From: Lytechinus variegatus
Taxonomy: Eukaryota; Echinodermata; Echinoidea; Temnopleuroida; Toxopneustidae
Length of the DNA: 64,000 nucleotides
Direction of reading: 5' to 3'
Assembly (NCBI RefSeq): GCF_018143015.1
Contig: NC_054740.1
Location: 53,750,779 to 53,814,778 of the forward strand
The notes beneath the pieces were generated by a model. That model searched no databases. It was not told where the DNA came from and saw only the letters and a list, made by a program, of their open reading frames with translations. The stretch's first letter is position 1; each line of letters opens with the position of its first letter. Shown here piece by piece: positions 21,598 to 31,859 of this stretch. The position numbers were made by a program, and so were the translations under genes.

Positions 21598-21605
21598 GCT
21601 GTATA

Positions 21606-22017
21606 AAATATTAAGCAGCGTATTTTGCTATGTATTTTAAGATTGCTTGAAATTCAAACCAAATTATAACTTTTCATTGTTTTCATAAAAAAGATGCATT
21701 TTGTTTCTTTAGTGTTTAAAGAAAAAAGTGGGTTATTGTATTCAAATTCGTTTTGTGTTATTAATATACAATCTACTGATTTGATGATAACAAATTGAAT
21801 GTCAAGAGCGAACAGGGTCATTGTGGAATGTATCGACAATTAATATGGTACCCATTGTCAGTTTGCATAACTATAAATAATGAAATAAATAACTTGATAC
21901 AGAAAAAAAGAGTAAGGGCTGAATAAATAACAACGATCCACACCCAAATTTTATTTTAGTATGTGACGCATTTTGCGTAGCAATTGTCGGAGGAGAAATC
22001 GTAGGGACACCGCTCAT
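21606..22017. other. intergenic DNA, no recognised feature
   Basis: AT-rich sequence between the nested hAT-like pair and the next MITE. Confidence 0.5.
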
Positions 22018-22172
22018 GGGGGCGTTTCATGAAAGGACTTGTCAGATGTTTTATCCGACAAGTCTCACTTTATCCGACAGTTACCATAGGAACAGTACCT
22101 CTCAGCCAATCAGTATCAAGGAGAGATGGCAGATCTAACAACTTGTCGGATGAAAATATTGATGAAACGCTC
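22018..22172 (+). mobile_element. GGAGCATTTC-type MITE, copy
   Basis: GGGGCGTTTCATGAAAGGAC, then TTATCCGACAAGTC and CCGACAGTTACCAT, ends with an inverted ACTTGTCGGATGAAAATATT and GATGAAACGCTC. It is homologous to the copy at 15757-15913. Confidence 0.75.
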
Positions 22173-23188
22173 ACCTGAACAGCTACAAGCAAGCGGCAGC
22201 AGCACGTAATTTTGGTGATAGATTTTAAATTTCATTTTGAGAAATGATTCCCTTTTTCTTTGAATCCCTTGCTTTACAAAGTTTATTTGGTTGGAGGGGC
22301 ACTATTCCAAAATTTAATTCATAAAATCTCGTTCAAGTTCAATTAAGTTCTAGTTCAAGTTCAATTTTATTTTTTAACAATATAAAAACAATATACAATA
22401 TGTACAAGAATTAAAATTACATCAGAGAAAAACGGAAACTCCTGAAAAGTTCATGAAAACTTGCGAGTTGTAGCTCCCAGTTATCTTTCCCGTCATGAAA
22501 TATATCTTGCAAGTAGATTTTCATTTCATTTTTAATGCAATTAAACCATTATAGCTTCGTATCTTTGGCGTAATTACCCAACATTTTAGGGGGTCAGACG
22601 GGAGTCAGACTGTAGGCGTATACGGGGCTAAAATTCTGAAAAGCGTATATAGCGAGTTAGCAAATTAATATTTGGAACTCTATAATGCAAAAATAGATTT
22701 GACTTTAATTATATTCAGAAAAATGATTTCATCTATCTTTACTTTTTGTGAAAATTCTGCAGGTCCACCCCCGGCCCCAGCTGTATGCAAATCCTTTGAA
22801 ATACTGCAGCTGTAATCCCATTATTATTTGCATTGCAAACATATCAACATTTACTTTTTAATTATATTGACCTCTTCGGCAAGTGCTGATGGTTAATAAT
22901 ATTGTATTCAAAAGGCCTACCAATAAACAGATAAAATAAATAAATAATATTTATTACCTACCCTACTTTTTGAGAAGTTCAACTTATTTTTTAGTCACAA
23001 TGCACGTCAATGATAGAATGCATGCCACCACCTCTACAATCAAACTTAAAAAAAAATAAAAACAGCTATTCAGAATGATCCTCTTCACTTATATGAAACG
23101 TGAAAAGGGTCATTCAAACGTATCGATCCCCTTTGGCAAAGCAACATGCACCAATACTCTTAATGAATTAAATATGGATATTTTGTTG
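22173..23188. other. intergenic DNA, no recognised feature
   Basis: AT-rich sequence with AAGTTCAA-type imperfect repeats near 22330-22370. No gene recognised. Confidence 0.45.
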
Positions 23189-23654
23189 ACAAATTTTCGG
23201 CATTACTCCTATTTGTTTAAGATCGGTATGCTCGACATGTAATGAAAATCACAAGATCGGTATGCTCGATCTGTAAAGAAAATTATAAGATCATAAGTCA
23301 GAAAAAATAGGAGAAATGCCGAAAATTTGTTAACAAATTATAATTTCCTTCAATAAAAAGCCTTTTTATCTTTTGTCCACGGCGTACGGCATTTAAATAT
23401 TAATGAGTCAGAAAGAAGAGGATCGAGGGTATTTGAAATCCAGTTCATCGTGGCTTAGCCGTGAACCAGAAAATCCTGGTGGTTAAGTCGCTACCCGGAA
23501 AGCAGTAGATGGCAGGTTCGAATCCCACTGGTTCCAATTTTTTCTGACTTCTGATCTTATGATTTTCATTACAGATCGAGCATACTGATCTTATGATTTT
23601 CATTACAGGTCGAGCATACCGATCTTAAACAAATAGGAGTAATGCCGAAAATTT
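23189..23654 (+). mobile_element. inverted-repeat element with internal tRNA-like segment
   Basis: The arms at about 23189-23308 and 23537-23654 are inverted copies. Each holds two tandem sub-repeats containing GATCGGTATGCTCGA or its complement and AATGAAAATCA. A segment with GAAATGCCGAAAATTTG and TTAACAAATTATAATTTCC also occurs in direct orientation after each arm (about 23314 and 23640). The centre carries a degenerate tRNA-like sequence. No protein is encoded. Confidence 0.65.
23463..23534 (+). pseudogene. degenerate tRNA-like sequence
   Basis: GAACCAG and CTGGTTC could pair as an acceptor stem, and GGCAGGTTCGAATCCCAC contains a consensus B box, followed by a T6 run. The D and T stems pair poorly and no anticodon can be assigned safely. 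It looks like a tRNA-derived promoter module inside the inverted-repeat element. Confidence 0.45.
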
Positions 23655-23871
23655 CAGTTAACAAATTATAATTTCCTCCTATAAAAAAGCCTCTTAATTT
23701 ACTAAATATGGATAATAAGTGCATGGTTTCACCGCTTTTCTGAGAAGCATGATATTGATTTATTTATAAACGCTTTCTTTAAAGAGGCGGGGCTGTCCCG
23801 TTCAATCGAATTGGCCTACTTTTTTATACAAGGGAGGTCTGTCAAAATGAACATACATAAAAATCATGACA

Positions 23872-24160
23872 TACACTGTTAAAAAACCCGTGATTTTACA
23901 GAAAATAAACAGAAGATTTTGCAGAAAGCAATAACAGAATCATTCTGTAAATTCATAAAACAGGAATTTTTCTGCAATTTAACATAACAGGTCTGTTAAA
24001 AAAGGGGGAAAAGGGTGTTTTATTCAAGGAAATTTGTAAGATTCCATACACCAAATACCAAATTCCTGTAAGATTACGCAATTCAATAAGATTACAGATG
24101 ATCTCGAGACTCTGCTGCAGGAACTTCTTTTATTTTAAGGATAAATTTTCGTACAGTGTA
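23872..24160. mobile_element. TIR MITE with TACACTGT ends
   Basis: It starts TACACTGTTAAAAAA and ends GTACAGTGTA. The interior has several TTTACAG/CTGTAA motifs in both orientations. Non-coding, about 289 bp. Confidence 0.6.
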
Positions 24161-24297
24161 TAGGCCTACAGAAATGAATAAAAAAGTGAATGAATAAAGA
24201 CATAGGTTTCATTAAAAAAATCATGAGTATAAAATGAGTATAAAAAATGAAAAACAATATATAAACACAAAGACAAAACATGATAGACAAAATCATT

Positions 24298-24328
<31 letters not shown>
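24298..24328 (+). repeat. (CAA)n microsatellite
   Basis: About ten consecutive CAA/ACA units. The poly-cysteine frame on the other strand is an artefact. Confidence 0.9.
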
Positions 24329-24329
24329 A

Positions 24330-25076
24330 CTAACATGACAAGACTGGTCATTAATTTTGGATAGTTATATAATATAGAAAATCATGTTGCATGGGTCTAG
24401 TATTGCAACAGGCAGGCGTTTTTTAACGATTTGGAGGGAAGGGGGTGTTTGAATAGTGAAAAGTTTGGTTGCATCATAAGAAAAAGAACGTTTTTGTTTC
24501 AGTTTTGGGTTGAGGCAGGTGTAATTAATTGATTGGTAACAACATGTCGAGTTGGGGTAAATGGTATGACGGTAAGTTCTGAGATATGGAGGTGCAAAAC
24601 AAAATTTAAAAACTGACTTAATAACGGCAAGGGAAGAATTCACCACGTCGAAAGAGAAAAAAAAGGTGCTTCTGACCGAATTCTAGTAAGAGGACTACAG
24701 CGAATATTCATCGTGTTTAATCAAAACGAAATACATATATATCTAAAAGGGCGGAATCGAATTAAATTCGCAAAATGATGTCTGCCTACAACGTCGCATT
24801 CCTATATAGAGAATAGGGCTCTATTATCGGGTTCATATTTGTTCCATATTTGGAACCTCCAAGGTTCCCTGTAAGGTTTAAGTTACGTTGAATAGCTACT
24901 TTCATTATATAAAAAAAGTTTCTTGAACACGTAAAGAACCCTTTTGTGAACCCTTTTTTCCAACAAGAGCACAGTCATGTTAATGAGTAGCTGATTGCGA
25001 AATACACACGCGGACAGAGGGGCAATCGTTATGTATTGTTTTAGCTCGTAAAACGAAGAATCGAAGTATATTTATG
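24330..25076. other. intergenic DNA, no recognised feature
   Basis: AT-rich DNA with no recognised gene, RNA or element end. Confidence 0.45.
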
Positions 25077-25692
25077 AAGTATTACTGAACATCCTGCCTG
25101 AGTTTCGGGTCACATGACCAAGGTCAAAGGACATTTAGGGTCAATGAACTTAGACCATGTTGGGGGAATCAACACAAAATCTTAACCTAAGGTTTAGTTT
25201 TGGAAATATCATCATAACTTAAAAATATATGGACCTTGTTCATGAAACTTGGACATAAGGTCAATCAAGTATTACTGAACATAGCGCCTGATTTTCAAGT
25301 CACATGAGCAAGATCAAAGGTCATTTAGGGTCAATGAACTTTGGCCAAGTTGGGGGTATCTGTTGAATCACCATCATAACTTTGAAAGTTTATGGATCTG
25401 ATTCATGAAACTTGGACATAAGAGTAATTAAGTAACACTGAACATTCTGTGCGAGTTTCAGGTCACATGACCAAGGTCAAAGGTCATTTAAGGTCAACGA
25501 ATTTTGGCCAAGTTGGGGGTATTTGTTGAATTACCATCATAACTTTGAAAGTTTATTGATTTGATTTAATGAAACTTGGACATAATGTTGTGGATAATTA
25601 TTTTACAGTAGTTTTCAAAATCAGCACTGCTGCTATATTGAATCGCACGATGCAGGCGAGACTGCCAGAGGCGCTCCACTTGTTTTTTTTTT
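25077..25692 (+). mobile_element. partial copy of the GTCTCACCTGC element with internal ~180-bp subrepeats
   Basis: It contains three to four diverged subrepeats, each with GAGTTTCAGGTCACATGA, CCAAGGTCAAAGGTCATTT, GGTCAATGAACTTTGGCC and ATCATAACTTTGAAAG. The right end GATGCAGGCGAGACTGCCAG and CCACTTGTTTTT matches the right ends of the three full copies at 38238, 42409 and 46600. The left end is missing. Confidence 0.75.
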
Positions 25693-25854
25693 GAGCCCAC
25701 ACATCTCCATTATTGGTTATTATTAGGCATTGTTGACCAATCAGAAATTATTATATTATCATAATTTTTACTATGAAAGTGCAAGTTCTATTGCCATGCT
25801 TATTTTGTGATCGGGTGAAATAATTTATTTTTCAAAAATGATAGCTAAAATTCT

Positions 25855-25895
25855 GCCTAGACCCGGGACAATTCATAACTTCTGTAACGTTTTGC

Positions 25896-25944
<49 letters not shown>

Positions 25945-25949
25945 TCGGC
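25855..25949 (-). tRNA. dispersed tRNA-Phe-like copy with T-loop insertion
   Basis: On the minus strand it has GCCGAGA, the A box TAGCTCAGTTGG, the anticodon arm TCAGACTGAAGATCTGA (GAA) and AGGTCCCTGG. An enlarged T loop is followed by CCCGGGTCTAGGC. The acceptor has one mismatch. The minus-strand upstream leader (GAATAGAAAGCTTCCTTGAT, AATCCATAG) is shared with the copies at 26401 and 37591. It is head-to-head with 26401. Probably a repeat-derived pseudogene. Confidence 0.65.
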
Positions 25950-26400
25950 ATTTGGAAACATCCTGTAAACCTATGGATTATCAAGGAAGCTTTCTATTCA
26001 CTGTTCAGGACATAAATTGGAGGATTTGTATTGATGATGTCGTTGCCATTAATTCAACATCCCCTACGCCCGAACAAAACCAAAATAATCCAAAAGAGAC
26101 ATCGGGCTTTTATAGCTCAGTGGGTCAGATGCTTAAAAAGCAGCAATTTCTTTTGCTACGCTTTTATTTGGCGGTTGCTCGATTTCGTCTGCATAAAGCT
26201 AATATTTAGGCTTGTTAGCTCAAGCTTCGACCCTCCCACCTTCTGCCATCCATAAATTCATTGTCATCGAAATTCTTCTCAAGACACAGCCATGGATAGC
26301 AAATTCTTTCAATGACATAATCAAACCTCCCATCCATGTCATGTTATCATGAATAGAAAGCATCCTTGATAATCCATAGTTATACAAATGACTTTCAGAT

Positions 26401-26405
26401 GCAGA

Positions 26406-26436
<31 letters not shown>

Positions 26437-26494
26437 AATCCGAAGGTCTCTGGTTCAAAATCATACGAAGATATGAACTGTCCCGTGTCTCGGT
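26401..26494 (+). tRNA. dispersed tRNA-Phe-like copy with T-loop insertion
   Basis: GCAGAGA and TCTCGGT form an imperfect acceptor. The A box is intact, the anticodon loop CTGAAAA keeps GAA, and GGTTCAAAATC sits where the B box should be. The T-loop insert contains CATACGAAG and TATGAAC, probably close to the ancestral state. The leader at 26285-26400 is homologous to those of 25855 and 37591. A T-run lies about 9 nt downstream. Confidence 0.6.
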
Positions 26495-26890
26495 AATTTT
26501 TTTACAATTACTTTATCCAAGTTTCATACCTGCTTCCCCCGGCCATTGTGACATCAGAATCGTTATGAGCCCAAAATTTTAGAGGGGCCATACCACGACT
26601 ACATGAAGGACGGCGACAAATATTCTGAAAGCTGCGTGCGAGCGAAGCAGGAGAGCATATTTTTTAAATATTTTAAAAACAAAAATATGATTTTGTGATA
26701 GATGTTTAAATTATCATATACAATCCTTTTTCCTTTCGTCTTTTCTTTGCTCTTTCTTTTTCGTTTATAAGTAGAAAAATATTCAAGAAATATAACCGAT
26801 GCACCGACAGAGCAAGTGACCTGCATTGTTCATTGCATTCTTAGACCAGGAGCAAAATCTTATTGGGGCCCTATTTAAGGGGTTCGTTGT

Positions 26891-27000
26891 AAAAATAGCA
26901 AAAGTAACAATGGCAGGGATAAAAATTGCAGAGGTGAAAATGACAGTGATAAAAATGGCAGAGGCAAAAATGGCAAAGGTAAAAATGACAGACGTATAAA
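26891..27000 (+). repeat. 15-bp minisatellite, GGCAGAGGTAAAAAT orientation
   Basis: About seven diverged units of the type AAAATGGCAGAGGTA. The same unit occurs in the opposite orientation at 28231-28535. Both arrays adjoin a direct TTAAGGGGTT motif (26876 and 28543). Confidence 0.75.
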
Positions 27001-28230
27001 TTACTTGTCTTAAACCCCCTGCAATAAATTGTCAAAAAGCCCCCGCATGTACATTAATTAAAAAAGGGCTTTTCTCATGAGGAGAGAACTGAAATGGCAG
27101 TGTTGGACGAATGGAAATGGTAATATTTTTTAAAATCAAAGATAAGATAGATCGTCTGCATCAAATTTTAATCCTTGGGTTGGTCAATCTTTTTTTTCTG
27201 GATTTACATGTTCAGTCAAATCGCTCTTTTTATGTTAAATTTAACGCAGAATTCGGTAAGTTCACCCTGGCATAAACTTTATTGTAAAACTAGAAGAAAA
27301 AAATATCAAAACGATTTTGGTGAGGGTTTTTTAGGAATACATCACAGTTTTAAAAAGCTATTCGAAATTTATGTTTTAATGGTGACGTCATTTGCGATCA
27401 TCTTCTCCATATTTTGTGTGATAACAAAGTTTAAATGCCGTTCTCTTGAAAAAAAATGAAAACGGGCTCCATTGTACCTTTAGTATATCAACAGAAAAAA
27501 TATTTCACATCCGCTACTGATCAATGAACAATCATGAGCCATTAAAACATGACAGATGTATAGTGCATAATATCAAACACTATACTTCTAATAACTTTCT
27601 TAATATTTGATGGATTTCCCTCAAACCTTAAGACCAATATATTTTTGTCGGCTATTTTTAGTTCGTCAGGGCGAACTTCCCCTTAAAAAATGCAGGTGGA
27701 TAGAACGTACGGTACCTATAAGATAAACACCCATAAATGTGATTCGTTACACATTTCCAAATACATACGGTAACCGTTACCATAGAAACTATAGTTTTGG
27801 AACCAGTTTGACATCTACTTGGACTAGCTGCAATGAGGTATAGCTCTAAAACACTGCAATAATTGCTACAATTGTATCATTTACATTGAACTATACTATT
27901 ATATCAATATCTATTCGGATCCATTATGTTGAAATAAAGAAAATTGCTTTTATTACAGTATGTTTGTTATTTTTCTGTTATCCAAGTAATGGAAGGGGTT
28001 CTACATTATCCCGAGATAAATCCTTTCATCACTCAGTAATTGAAATCATTTTGGCAAGAAAATGTGTGAGTTTAATCATATCAACGATAAATTATAGACC
28101 TAAAAATGATGATGAAAAACAATACAAATAATATCTAATTAGTTCATATACATGTAGCTCATTTCGTGTTTTCGTCGACATAGAGTCAGTTCAAGGTCAA
28201 AAGGCTCTTTCTTTTCCTTGTTGATGAAGC
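27001..28230. other. spacer between two opposed minisatellites, no recognised gene
   Basis: Open frames at 27175-27459 and 27886-28131 have a hydrophobic start and a basic end but match no family I know. The region could be the interior of an element whose ends are the minisatellites. Confidence 0.35.
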
Positions 28231-28535
28231 ATGTCATCTTTACCTCTGCCTATTTTATTGCCTCTGCCTTATTTACCTCTGCCGTTATTACATCTGACAT
28301 TCTTACCTTCGCCATTTTTTATCTTTGCCATTATTACCTCTGCCATTTTTACCTCTGCCATTTTTACCTCTGCCATTATTAACTCTACCATTATTACCTC
28401 TGCCATTTTTACCTCTTCCATTTTTATCTTTGCCATTTTTACCTTTGCTATTATTATCCCTGCCATTTTTACCGCTGCCATTATTACCTCTGCCATTATT
28501 ACCTCTACCATTTTTACCTCTGCCATTTTTACCTG
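28231..28535 (-). repeat. 15-bp minisatellite, TACCTCTGCCATTTT orientation
   Basis: About 20 units of TACCTCTGCCATTWT with scattered variants. Because 15 is a multiple of 3, long proline/leucine- or asparagine/glycine-rich open frames run through it on both strands. These are not proteins. Confidence 0.9.
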
Positions 28536-28891
28536 GCACCAATTAAGGGGTTTGACACCATATGTAGTAAGTATGGACCCTCGAGATGAATATTGCAAAA
28601 ATCTTCATTTTGTTATGACGCATATTAATCCCACTGTACTCTTATACATCACCACATGTTTAACTTAAAACTATTTTGTCATCTCAATTTTTCATATCTA
28701 CTTGAAATGGAAATGGACATTGGTCATGAGTGTATTCCTATTCTGAGAGTTTGATAACTAAATTTCATTTTAAATGTTGCTGTAACGTTTAGAGCTATCA
28801 TCCAGCAACATTTCGACATCAATGACGTATATATGATACATACGGAGGTATGGCAACTTTCAGTTCACCTTCCCCTTCACAGTGCTAGTGG

Positions 28892-28955
28892 CTGCACTAT
28901 GAGTGCTGATTTTCTAGTTCAAATTTGAACTAGAAAATCAGCACTCGTAGTGCAG
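28892..28955. repeat. 64-bp near-perfect palindrome
   Basis: Two 32-bp arms with no spacer, centred at 28923/28924 (GTTCAAA|TTTGAAC), differ at a single position. The arms carry CTGCACTA and GAGTGCTGATTTTCTAG. A second short palindrome GTGCTAAATTAGCAC follows at about 28979. Confidence 0.9.
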
Positions 28956-29111
28956 TCTCTATGCAAGCATTTTAAGTGTGCTAAATTAGCACTTCATTTG
29001 TTTACAGTGTACCTACCTATCAGTGAACTAGAGGGGTAATACTCGCTATATCTGTGGGGTAAAAAACCTTTTCTTAGGTGTGGGTTGGACCATGGACCTA
29101 TCATGCTTATA

Positions 29112-30098
29112 TAGTGCGTATCAAAAAAAGTTTACAGTTAGAAAAAGTCCTGTAAAATTATACATTTGTAATATCCTGAAGATTCTACGACATTTTAACA
29201 TTGGTACAGATCCATTTAAGCAAATGACGGTATAACTGTCGAAAAATATTTCCGCTTGAGTGAGCACCACTTACTTTTGAAAAGTTTGTGAAAAATGATT
29301 TGCGCAGAACTTTGAAATAGTTGTGCGAATAAAAGTATACCTTAATCATGAGGAACACATGGAATTTAGCTAGTGCAATCGATTTGAAGATATCTTTTAC
29401 CCTTTTTTAAACTTGTTTCCTTGCTCAAAACACTTCGAAGAGTGCCATTGCGCCCCACCCCACTCCCCACACACCGAGGTCATCGCGACGATATTTGCTT
29501 TACATTGAGCTGTGATTTTCATGATATGGCTTAGGCTTGATTTTCATTTTGTTAATCATTATCAAGCTTGGGAAAAGTGTGGAGAGACAAGTATTAAATA
29601 AAAAATGAAATGTAGACCCACTTTGAATGATAAAACTTAATGAAAAAAAATGTTGGAGAAGTCTGATATAAGCTTTTGTTTAGATTTAATCATGTCCTCA
29701 GATCCAGCTGGCACAAAAAAGCGTAAAGGTTTTGCTTACTAAGTGTTAAAAAATTAATTTTGGTGACAAAATTGTTACAAAATGCTTGCATGCATCTGTT
29801 TTACTTCAACTGACTAAAAGTGCAAGGAAAATGTATGAAAAATGTTTCGCAGGGTAAGTTTTATTTCGCCTTTTCCCCTTGAGCGTGAAAACGAGCATTT
29901 CTGTGCAAACAGATTTCTGCGAGCTTTACAAAAATGGACAGTGCTCATTCAAGCGTAACATTCTGTCAAAAAATTTACTGTCATTTGATAGATGAGACCC
30001 AAACTCAAGAATATATGTTAAAAATATGACCCACATGCTGTATATTTTTATTAATTCCCAGAGCGTTTTCAAAGTGTAAATTTTTTTGATACGCACTG
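29112..30098 (+). mobile_element. mariner-like MITE, second copy of the 9385 family
   Basis: It starts AGTGCGTATC, an A-run, then GTTTACAG, and ends TTTTTTTGATACGCACTG, between TA dinucleotides. It is about 990 bp and homologous to the intron copy at 9385-10285 in the same orientation, including TGGCTTAGGCTTGATTTTCA. Non-coding. Confidence 0.8.
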
Positions 30099-30163
30099 TA
30101 TAGAAGGTCCATTGAACGAATTCATTTTTCACAGTTCCTTGCTCCAGGTCTATCCATTGAAAC

Positions 30164-30189
30164 GTTTTTTTTTTTTTTTTTTTTTTTTG
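30164..30189 (+). repeat. poly-T tract
   Basis: A run of about 25 T. The lysine-rich frame on the other strand is an artefact. Confidence 0.95.
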
Positions 30190-30478
30190 GAAGCATCCAT
30201 TTATGACCGCCATAAATAACTATACTTCAATCGAACGTTTCATCTACGTGTATTTCAATTCAAGCACATTTAGAGACTCAGTTTCGAGTATTGTATTTCT
30301 TGCATTAAGTGAGTTTACAGTCTATTTAGCATAAAATCTGGTCTCCCGGGCTCGAGGTCCCATGCCTTACACGAGTAAACACAGCTTGTCCTTGTCACCC
30401 CTTTTATTTTGTTCTTACCATTTACCCGTCAGTACTGTCATTGTTAAGTCTATTGCATCAGGCTTGAAGGGGTAAAAT

Positions 30479-30672
30479 ATGACAGATCAAAAGTCCCCTA
30501 AATCGTCGTCGACCTCGTCCGCGACCACGGATTCCAACCAGCACCAGACTCGAGTGATGCTTTGGTGTACGCCTAGGTCAACGTCGACCATCTTAACCAA
30601 ATGTCTGAGTTATGTGCCGGAAACTCAGATCTACTTTGAACCTTACACCTGGTGCTTTGAAGCTTTAGGAAG
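30479..30672 (+). CDS. first exon of a P-loop sulfotransferase-like protein (partial)
   Basis: The 65-residue frame begins with a Ser/Thr-rich leader and continues RVMLWCTPRSTSTILTKCLS, which fits the 5'-phosphosulfate (PAPS) binding loop of sulfotransferase-like proteins (basic-S/T-x-S/T after a hydrophobic strand). ETQIYFEPYTWCFEALGR follows. It ends AGGAAG then GTAAGT, a strong donor at 30672/30673, so this is a first coding exon in phase 2. Related proteins are often mislabelled as branched-chain aminotransferase-like. No continuation exon was recognised to the right, where LINEs, MITEs and the tRNA-like array occur, so the gene is either long or a broken fragment. Confidence 0.6.
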
Positions 30673-31210
30673 GTAAGTTCTTGAATAGTCGCGTCAATAT
30701 ATGTGTCAGTTGACCCAAAACAATATTATTTGCAACTGTATCTGGTCCAAACTTCGCGTTTCAAGCATTCTATTCAGTCGAGTAATATGTTGTAATTAGT
30801 GAAATCAAAATATTAATTACTGCCTCTCATTGTTCTCACATTATCATTTCAGTTAACATAAAGGAAATAAATCAACAACGTTCTCTCATTAATTTATTTA
30901 AATTGACAATGTTGTTTAAATCATTAATTCAGTTAACTTGCATTCAATACAAGTGATCATATATAATTTTTTTAAAAAAGGCTAAAGGGCTCTTTCCCAA
31001 AATATAAAGCTCGCACCGAGAGTAAGCAACTCTCGTCCTCTGTTGTCAAACAAGTGAAACGGTTCATGGTTTTGGGCATGGTTTGCAGACTGGCGACGTC
31101 GATGAGGAGTTCGTGCCGGGTTCGGTGACTTGCGAAGTCGTTGAACAGACTATTCATTGACTTCGATGTCGAGTGGATGTAGTTGCTCAATGGAGGTTCC
31201 TGATCCGATG
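30673..31210. other. intronic or intergenic DNA
   Basis: Between the sulfotransferase-like exon and the next MITE. A CG-richer patch at 30980-31205 has open frames on both strands (an 82-codon frame on the minus strand, about 48 codons on the plus) that I cannot assign; it could hold an exon or be a retrocopy. Confidence 0.3.
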
Positions 31211-31379
31211 GATGTTTCATAAAGCTGTTTGTAAGATACGAATGACTTTACGCACGACTGGTAATCCTTTCTTGTGCTATGTGATATATCTGTATAATTG
31301 ATTTATGACCTAAGAACATATTCCAGTCGTGCGTAAAGTTGTGCGTAACTTTACGAACAGCTTTGTGAAACACCCACCC
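31211..31379. mobile_element. palindromic MITE, TTTCATAAAGCTG family, copy 2
   Basis: GTTTCATAAAGCTGTTTGTA and GACTTTACGCACGACTGGTA are mirrored by CCAGTCGTGCGTAAAG and ACGAACAGCTTTGTGAAAC. Confidence 0.8.
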
Positions 31380-31859
31380 GGATACATTTCCCGATTAAAG
31401 GGCTGTTTGAAAATAATCATCACCCTAATTATATAATGCATTATTCAATATATCCCTACAATGCAAATCATCAAGTAGGAATATACTAGTCACCTTATCA
31501 ATTTCTCGAAATATATTCGACAAATTGTGTCTTATTTGATGGAATATGCACATATAAGAAACTTTTAAAATAATTTGCATTTCCAATTATTTTGTTTTAG
31601 TTGACAAACATTAATAATGCATGTCCTCTCTATCGTTACAAGTGATTATCCACCAATAGGCCGATATTTTTGTAGAGACTACGTTATTTTCTTGTATTGT
31701 AAGTATAATAAAAGCAATAAATTGAATAAGTCGTATTACAATACAAATCAATCCTTTGTGGCTGACTTGATATGAATTGCCATTTCACGTACATCTTAAT
31801 TTTATTCATATTGTTTGTTCGTTCTTTTAATTTGAATAAATTATACAAAGTGTGCAATT

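Noticed and set aside
24166-24351. Poly-cysteine minus-strand frame
   Set aside because: Produced by a (CAA)n microsatellite.
28231-28598. Proline/leucine- and glycine/asparagine-rich frames
   Set aside because: They arise from a 15-bp minisatellite, a multiple of three, open in several frames on both strands.
30972-31220. 82-codon minus-strand frame or a + strand exon of the sulfotransferase-like gene
   Set aside because: Neither strand gives a recognisable continuation of the family, and splice sites are not convincing.
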